Source: Symsagittifera roscoffensis (Eukaryota; Xenacoelomorpha; Acoela; Convolutidae). Taken from it: a stretch of 60,000 nt of DNA. Positions 53,296-60,000 of this stretch are shown piece by piece. The stretch covers positions 58,794,129-58,854,128 of the forward strand of contig NC_087062.1 of assembly GCF_963678635.1 (NCBI RefSeq). The letters are read 5' to 3'. The translations under genes and the position numbers were made by a program. The notes beneath the pieces are model-generated. The model did no database searches. It saw only the letters and a list, made by a program, of their open reading frames with translations, and had not been told where the DNA came from. Position 1 is the stretch's first letter. Each line of letters begins with the position of its first letter.

Positions 53296-53763
53296 ATGGA
53301 GGCCCTAGGAACGAAACCTTCGGATCAACAAATTCAAACGTTAACAGCGAATGGAAACACTATACAATACGTAACTGATGGTGACCCCGAGCAGGCGGCG
53401 GTCGCAGTTCTGCAAGCTGTTTTTGGAAACTCTACTTCTCTTATTTCAAATTCCAAAAATGAAAGCAATATGCAAGTTACTGGAAGCGAATCTAGCGTCC
53501 TAAAGTTTCCAAGTCCGATCTCAAATGGTAAATATGGTCACCACGGGTCTAGTTTCTACGAGGAGATAGTTTCCAGTGATGCAGTAACTAGTAGTCTTAC
53601 TTCTTCGAATATAAGTCATGTTACTAGTTTAGCTACAACGGAATCGTCAGGTGTTCCGACGCAAATTGTTGCTCAAAGTGGCAATACATTTCTCGTGCAA
53701 AGTAATAATATTGATTCAGAAGCGGCACCGATAACTCACACCACACGTGCATCTCCTATCACG
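53296..53763 (+). CDS. RFX: RFX1/2/3-like transcription factor, coding exon 1 (activation region)
   Basis: ATG at 53296, directly preceded by an in-frame TAA. The exon encodes 156 residues, Ser/Thr/Gln-rich, with NTIQYVTDGDPEQAAVAVLQ and, at its end, THTTRASPIT, the conserved sequence just before the RFX DNA-binding domain in RFX1-3. The exon ends ACG|GTAAGT at 53763/53764 in phase 0 and joins in frame to the exon at 54261 to give [18 protein letters not shown], a hallmark of RFX1/2/3. RFX proteins bind X-box DNA and, in animals, drive ciliary gene expression. Nuclear protein. Possible upstream coding exons cannot be excluded, but the adjacent stop makes this ATG the likely start. Confidence 0.92.
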
Positions 53764-54260
53764 GTAAGTGTTTATTTTATTGTTCATAATTTGGTTTCAA
53801 AAATATATTCAATCTGAGAACCAGTATAATTTATGGGCTGCCAAAATATAGGTTGATTTCTGAAGAAAAATTGGAACAACCGCGCAATCCCCTCTCCAAA
53901 TCGGTTGGGAGGGGGGAGAGAAAATATAGATTTTTCATAAGCTAACTTTGAGTATAGCCTAGACTCACTCAAAAGTAACCGTATTACTAAAGAAAGTTGA
54001 ATTCAAACATTAATTTTTGTAATTAACAGCATACAATTGCAATCCCACTTAAAATATAAAAACCAATATTTCATTTGCGCGTTTGTATGAAATGCTTTTT
54101 TATACAGAATCAACTTTCAGAATTAATACATGCTTGGGGAAGGCATTCTGCGGTAGGTCACTTAGGGGGGGGGGGGGATTGTTCGGCTGAGTGTGGTACC
54201 CGTATAAAATCGTTCTTCTCCGAACTCATTTTTCATGATTGAACCCGAATTCGTTTTTAG
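53764..54260 (+). other. RFX intron 1
   Basis: 497 bases bounded by GTAAGT (53764) and TTCGTTTTTAG (54260), phase 0. It contains a run of 13 G at 54165-54177 and no gene. Confidence 0.9.
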
Positions 54261-54670
54261 GTGCAGTGGTTGTTGGATAACTATGAAACAGCCGAAGGGG
54301 TAAGTTTGCCGAGATGTGCTCTTTACTACCATTACTTGAAACATTGCAAGGAAAATGAGCTAGAACCGGTGAATGCCGCTTCATTCGGAAAACTCATTCG
54401 ATCAGTTTTTCTGGGATTGAAGACTAGAAGACTGGGAACTCGTGGAAATTCGAAGTATCACTATTATGGCATCAGAATCAAGCCTGGATCACCGCTGAAT
54501 AATGTGCCTCTAGACTTTTTGTATCAACCAACTCATTCGAAGATAGGCCAATCTAGCGATACGCGAGTAAATTTAACAGCGAATAGAGAGCAGCTATCCC
54601 GTACTTATGCAGCTGAGGATAAAAGAATGCAGACTGGAGGCGATGCATTGTCAAAAAATAGCATCACCGC
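54261..54670 (+). CDS. RFX: RFX1/2/3-like transcription factor, coding exon 2 (winged-helix DNA-binding domain)
   Basis: Encodes the complete RFX DNA-binding domain: [58 protein letters not shown] and [19 protein letters not shown]. The [16 protein letters not shown] recognition motif is intact, so X-box binding should be preserved. After the domain comes a polar, disordered stretch ending SKNSITA. The donor is GC|GTAAGT at 54670/54671 (phase 2), which joins in frame with the exon at 59565. Confidence 0.97.
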
Positions 54671-54683
54671 GTAAGTTGGCTCT

Positions 54684-54759
54684 GCTTCACCTCGTTAGCT
54701 CTTTCTCGAATTTTTTCAATAGCTTCACCTCGTTAGCTCTTTCTCGAATTTTTTCAATG
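54684..54759 (+). repeat. 38-bp tandem duplication in RFX intron 2
   Basis: Two adjacent near-identical copies starting GCTTCACCTCGTTAGCTC at 54684 and 54722, just downstream of the exon 2 donor. Confidence 0.9.
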
Positions 54760-54865
54760 GCGCTGCGATAAGCCAGCGTTATCAAATCTGAATAAACTTT
54801 TTTTAAATTGAAATCTGTCGATAATTTGATATCTTTCCTTAAAATAATTCATTGTTTGGCATCTC

Positions 54866-54935
54866 CAGCGCACTTGATCTAGAGGTAACGACTGTGCTTG
54901 AGACGGCAAATGTCCTTTGTTTGAACTCGACAGGA
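54866..54935 (+). mobile_element. tRNA-like SINE head in RFX intron 2
   Basis: TTGATCTAGAGG (54874-54885), followed by TAACG, resembles a tRNA D-arm/A box. GTTTGAACTCG (54919-54929) resembles a B box, with spacing of about 33 bases as in pol III promoters. The segment does not form a clean tRNA and has no convincing anticodon arm or 3' CCA stem, so it reads as a SINE head. The body probably continues for several hundred bases to the right, including a repeated TTTCTACTCGATAAGTTTCTA pattern near 55285-55310. Confidence 0.5.
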
Positions 54936-57900
54936 CCAGTCTGGTTTTAATTATAAATATTGCGTTTCAAAAAAATTGTTGGCCGATTGTTTGTTTGCTT
55001 TGTTTTGTCGGACTAGTTATCCTATCTCTTTGGTTTTCTCCTGAAACTTGTAAGTTTACTAAATCAGATTTTTTGAATTTTCTTGTTTATATTTTTCGCT
55101 TAATAGCTTCTCTTGGCCTCAATTGATTCGGCTTGTGTTTTATCGGCTTATTTACTTATTTTTTCTCCGTTTGGATGTTCCTTTGAATGTTCCCGTTGTG
55201 GTAAGCATAAAAATTTAATTGATCAGGTTTCTAAATTAATTTTTATAACAACTTCTTTCGGCTTTGCGTTGACCAAACGCAAAGTTTCTACTCGATAAGT
55301 TTCTACTGTCGGCTTAGTTTCCACTCGATAAATTTTTCTGAATATTTTTAACGCCGGAAATAGCAATTTTAGTTTTCGGCTGAACTGGCTCTAAATTGTC
55401 GGCGTATTTGCTGCTCAACCAATTTAATGCTTATCCAAGGGAGGGGGAGTGGGTTTCTTGTGGTCGTTTTGCAAATTGTGCAGCAGCGAAACTGATTTTC
55501 TAAAATATTAAACAAGATATCTCTTTATCTCGACTGAGAGTAACGAAAGCTTGGTTCCCCTTTCCACTAATGCTTATCTAGTCTTTATTAAAATATTCTG
55601 AATGTCTGTGCGCTGATTATCTGCAAAATTGGCCAGGAATTGATATCAAAACTTAGCCCTTAATGTTTTTTTTTGGATTCTCCAACTCGAAATTTGCACT
55701 TAGAAAAGATTCGACCGTCAGTTTTTTAAACAGTATGCAGCCCCAAATCGAACCGGGGAGTAAGCTTTGGCAAGTAGTACTTCAAAATTGTAATTGTCTG
55801 ACGATGCCAAAAAATGCTAGCCAAATCAAGTGGGGTCCCGCAAATATCGATTCTTTTTTGTCAAATTTACATGGTTAATTACAGTGCGACAAATTAACAG
55901 AAAAAGTTAATTGCGTTATTGCAGTCTCATTTGATCAAAATTTACCTTTGAATAGAATGCTGACGACCTCAGTGTCTTTCACTGTTATAGAATTTTGAAA
56001 CAAGGTATCAGTGAGAGTGGTCGTTCTCGAAAAATTCATTGCTTCTCAAGGTAAGAGTTGTTCTAGAGCGTCAGTTATTCAAATACTCAGTGCATTAACC
56101 TTCATATAAACAATCCTAAAGAAAAAATAAACTATTATCGTAAAGTGGCGCTCCAGAAATCAAATGATCTTAGAGTTTGATGTAATGCTGGCTCGTTACA
56201 TACTCTCAAATACAGAGAAGATGTTGAGATGATCATACACACTGTACATCCTTTTACTTCTTACTTTCACGTTTCTCTCTAATTTTTCTCCCCTTTTTTT
56301 GACAATTATAATCAAATTCTACAGGTTTTCTTACCCTCTCATGACAATACTGGCTACACTTGCAGCTACTATTGTAGCATTTCTATCACTTGAATGAACA
56401 GAACTCAACCTGTATCGAGAACTGACAAAAACCGCGTTTTTCAAAAAAAGCCACTTTAGCGGTACTCAAACGAACATTCAAAAAGTACTTTTATTCACAA
56501 CAACCTACTCGAAGGTTCAAGAAAGAACCGATCAATTTGGTGCGAGAGAACTCGTGCAACCGATCATTTTGGTGCGTACTCCTAACCAGCGATTCAAGGA
56601 AAATGCACTTCCACAACACTTCAACAACCCCAGCCCAACGGGACAGTCACCAATCCGCAATTCAACAAGCACCCCGGTCGCAAGAGAAACCATTATCAAT
56701 CACGGGTAAATACCAAAATCCATTACTTTTGAGAAGGGAGACTCATCTAGAAATAAATTCATCAAGAATAAATAGAGTTATGCAAATCCGGAAAACGCGA
56801 TCAGTAAAAGACACTATTGCCGCCGACGAAACTAGTTTTTCCTCGAAAATGACTGATGAACTTTGACTCGTCGCATTTCACACTAATCGAGGCTGCGAAT
56901 AAACTGAAGCCTCAGTCACAATCGAGCGAGGACTCACATTTCGACCTGATGGATGAAAAGATTCAATGCCGCTTGCCCACAGGACAGGCTAACTTATCCT
57001 CTCAGATCATCGTGCCTGACCCAACACCAGCGTGGATTGTCACAAACCCAACAGTACAGTTACTCGTACAAGCTCTCGTCGCTCACTTGGTGAGCAAAAC
57101 GGGAACAAATTGCGCGAAGTACCGGGCTGCACCCGGCCAAAGAAACACTTCGATACTGACCTTTCTAATCCTTTTTTGAGAGTACGAAGCTCAGTAACTT
57201 TAAGTACTCAGCTTCGGCAAGCGCGACCAAACAATTCGCCTTGCAGGCACTCGAATTACGATTTTTTATAGAAGCGGCAGCCCGAAGCGACTCCTTGGAA
57301 GTATACAGGAGACTCGCTTGAAGCCATTGCCCTCACGTTTTTCTGCCGCACGATTCTTTCTACTCACTTCTCTCAGCCCACAATTTTGAAAACTCGTTAC
57401 TCAAAAAAATCCCTGTCTCCTCAACACCTTGCTCACATTGCCATTTTCAAACCGACAAGCCTCTCGGCCAGAAACTAGAGCAGGAACTCTAGTTGGAAAA
57501 GTCAATACAGCATAAGGGCAAAGCGCAGGCTGTTGCAATTAATTCGTCGCCGAAGGTAAGAAGAAACAGAAGCTCTTTGTGAGACGTTCAGGAGGTCTTT
57601 GCCTCACCATATCTATGAAAAATCGAGGACCAGTAAGCCTCTTTAAAAAACGCCTCTTTGCGTTTCCTCGCCGATAAATCAATCAGACAAAGTTTCTCTC
57701 CTAACGGCATCTTGGAAGCACTCGTGTCAACCCACCTCCTCCTCCAAGCCCTCCATTGCAGTATTCCATCAAAACTGGATGCTTTCTACCCGTCGGGGAG
57801 CTCACCTTTCAAAGTTCCCGAATATTAAGCTTCTAACCCCGTGATGTTCACTGAAGTTCACTGTGCAGATAAGTTCATTGTGCGGCACTCGACACACCGC

Positions 57901-59564
57901 TTAATTCGTTCAAAAACCCGGGATGGAAGGTGAGCAGGTCCTCCGGCACAACTGACAAAGGCGCGATGGTCCATCAATTTTACGATCAAGCTCACTCGGC
58001 CCCTCACTTAGCAACCCTACCCGCGAGGAAGACCAATCCTTTACTCGATGTAATTCATTTTTTCCACCTCAATTCCAGCAAGCGCAACAGTCGAAGAATT
58101 TGTCTCGGAACATTTCCATATGCAGATCAATTGTGCCGCTGGATACCCATCGGAACCATCAACCGTAAAGTTCAAGTATTTGCAATAAGCGTTTTTGCCT
58201 TCATTTCTCATCGTCAAACCCACACTCATCTAAATTTATTCAACAAACTTTTTGATTTCGGCGTATTAGTTATAACATGAAGCCCAGAATTTTTGATATT
58301 TAATTGGTAATTAACCAAATCTTCTGACAATACAACAATAGCCACGTATAGCAAGTCAACCTGAGATTGACAGACACTCGATGAAAGCAACCAGAGAACT
58401 CATGTTCATTTTCTTTCGTCAAAATGCTACTCACGCCAGCTGAAGGCCCAAGAAAAAGCATGATCTCATCATTGGATCCCCTTACCAAGCCTGCTGCTAA
58501 TCTGTTTTCCATATCCAATCGCACTACCAACATTCAACATTGTGGAAAGCAGCGATAGAACAGGAAATATCTACTGCAGAAAGATGTACAATACAAGAAA
58601 TAACCGTTGCTATATCTTCAGATTAAAGCCCGCGGTGTCGCGAACAATATTGTTCTTTGTGATAACCAGAAATAAGACCTAATTGTATATGTGAAACTAG
58701 GACTCATTTAACTACAACTAGAATGTGATAACTGCAACTAAAACTATTTAAATTGTGACCGATATAAAATGCAGCAACTGCATATCAAGTATTTCCTGTT
58801 AGCTGTAGAAGGCAATTCTAAATTCACTCTCTAACAATCAGGCAGTACTGAAATTAAGCGGAAAAAGACCGCCGTTCTCCTCTTGGTTGTCATTTGGTGA
58901 CTGAGATGGTGGCGTTTTTCTGCAAATAAATTTCAAACATCGCAACATTATCCAAAGTTCAATTACAATCAAATTTGAAAATATTCTTCTTTAAATTTTT
59001 ATAAACCTCATAACTGCTGCACCTTCACAAAAATAGACGAACAAATTGACTGCAATCACAAATTTTCTTTTTTTTTTGTATAAGAATCTGTCAGTAGGGA
59101 AACGGACTGCCGTATTTTGATCAAGATCAAGCACGACCCAAAAGACAAGAGCTAGCATAATACTGAAGCCCTATTGGTCGTGATTTGGGTTTTTTGTGGG
59201 TTTTCCGTTCAGACTAATTTATAAGGAGGAGGGTGAACTTCCTATCTTACTATAATGCGTTTTGATTGTTATTTAAAGCTAAAACCTGCGTTTTGCGACT
59301 TATGACCTTTTTTCTCTCCCGTCCAAAAAGTTAAAATATAAAACTTTCAAAAAATTCTTTTGTGTTTTAATTGATTCACCTAGATTTAGATTATTAATGG
59401 TATGAGCATTCGTGCTATTCACTAAGCAATCGGCTATCCTTGTTTTTTTTGTATTGCTAGTGATGAAAGATCTGCATCGCCCCATGAAGGCTTTTGACTG
59501 CTCGGGTTTAAATTATACGTTTTTTTTCTGCTGCTGTTTAAAAACTACGCAATGTCTTGTTTAG
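54936..59564 (+). other. Remainder of RFX intron 2
   Basis: AT-rich intronic DNA. At 56537-57179 two overlapping plus-strand frames of 107-109 codons (HQSAIQQAPRSQEKPL and similar) are basic and glutamine-rich. They show no RFX similarity or suitable splice sites and could be a Gag-like relic of an old retroelement; I cannot name it. 57930-58280 is similarly open without a recognised motif. Elsewhere nothing is seen. The acceptor is GTCTTGTTTAG at 59564. Confidence 0.6.
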
Positions 59565-59934
59565 TGGAAAGGGAGCAGCGAACAGGGAACCAAATCATTC
59601 GAGGGTTGAAATTGGCTCTTCTGTAAATGGTAGCGCGGAGAAAGCTGATGCGGCTAGAAGTTCAAATGTTGCTACGGTTGCTGGTTCAGCCGGATCTTTT
59701 AGTGGAGATCAACTGTCTCGCTCTGCTGGAGAAAGCGACAAGTTACCCAGTGCTTCGACTCCATCAGCGGGTCTGATGAAGCAATACAGGCAGTACTTGG
59801 GCGAAATGTCATTCCCGGGAAGCAATACAGCAGATAATCTTCCTTTTGCAGATTTCGACGATTCTTGTCTCCCAGAAGGTGTTTTGTCTGCAGATCTGAG
59901 CCTTTTTCAAAATCTCTACATATCACATTGCGAG
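59565..59934 (+). CDS. RFX: RFX1/2/3-like transcription factor, coding exon 3 (start of conserved C-terminal region)
   Basis: The exon starts after TTTAG at 59564; joined to the GC of exon 2 it reads in frame as A-GKGAANREP. A Ser/Ala-rich linker leads into NLPFADFDDSCLPEGVLSAD and LSLFQNLYISHCE, matching the conserved LP(E/D)G...F..LY..HCE start of the RFX1-3 extended region that precedes dimerisation. It ends GAG|GTGAGC at 59934/59935, phase 0, right after HCE. The gene continues beyond the window; the dimerisation domain is not visible here. Confidence 0.92.
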
Positions 59935-60000
59935 GTGAGCCGTTTTTGACTGGCTTTGTTTATATATATTTCCATTCTGTTCGAATCAAGGTTCGAAGGC

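Overview
The window is animal nuclear DNA, not bacterial. A conserved RFX-family transcription factor gene split by GT-AG introns enters at the right end, and most of the remaining 53 kb is retrotransposon sequence. The transposon types (a Ty3/gypsy polyprotein, LINEs with a C-terminal restriction-like endonuclease, and CR1-like LINEs) together with moderately AT-rich spacers suggest an invertebrate. A cnidarian or another early-branching metazoan is my guess, not something the sequence proves.

Layout. 1-17711 (minus strand): the 5' part of a very large Ty3/gypsy-like element. A 2887-residue Gag-Pol frame (14299 to 5636) is unbroken and ends in a tail resembling a TARG1-type macro domain; the last part of that domain lies in a second frame just past the stop. 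A second coding block (about 5027 down to the window edge) carries coiled coils, an SGNH-hydrolase domain split by a frameshift, a second SGNH-like module and uncharacterised sequence, interrupted by three in-frame stops and two frame changes. Upstream of Gag-Pol lie a 14-bp minisatellite and about 2.4 kb of non-coding DNA. The right edge cuts cleanly into a LINE at 17711/17712. The 3' end and 3' LTR are outside the window.

17712-41430: a head-to-tail array, all on the minus strand, of decayed LINEs with a C-terminal CCHC/restriction-like endonuclease (called RLE-1 here). The units are separated by tails of a divergent relative (RLE-2). Two units are a near-identical 4213-bp tandem duplication. 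A truncated CR1-like LINE (36991-38249), a 327-bp repeat and an inverted repeat are mixed in. 41430-44963: a longer CR1-like LINE relic and an adjoining SGNH-like relic.

45100-52500: a large fold-back structure of inverted, partly permuted modules around a loop of roughly 0.8 kb. It carries a 428-bp insertion flanked by 12-bp direct repeats in both arms. A 200-N gap at 48528-48727 is flanked by the same sequence on both sides and is probably an unmerged contig overlap.

53296-60000 (plus strand): an RFX1/2/3-like gene. Three coding exons are visible (activation region, winged-helix DNA-binding domain, start of the extended dimerisation region), and the gene continues past the right edge. Its 4.9-kb second intron holds a tRNA-like SINE head and other repeats.

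The strongest candidate for something undescribed is the giant Ty3-like element that joins a macro-domain-like tail to Pol and carries a second, SGNH-containing coding block. It is also strongly and strand-asymmetrically enriched for the hexamer CTCRAG.
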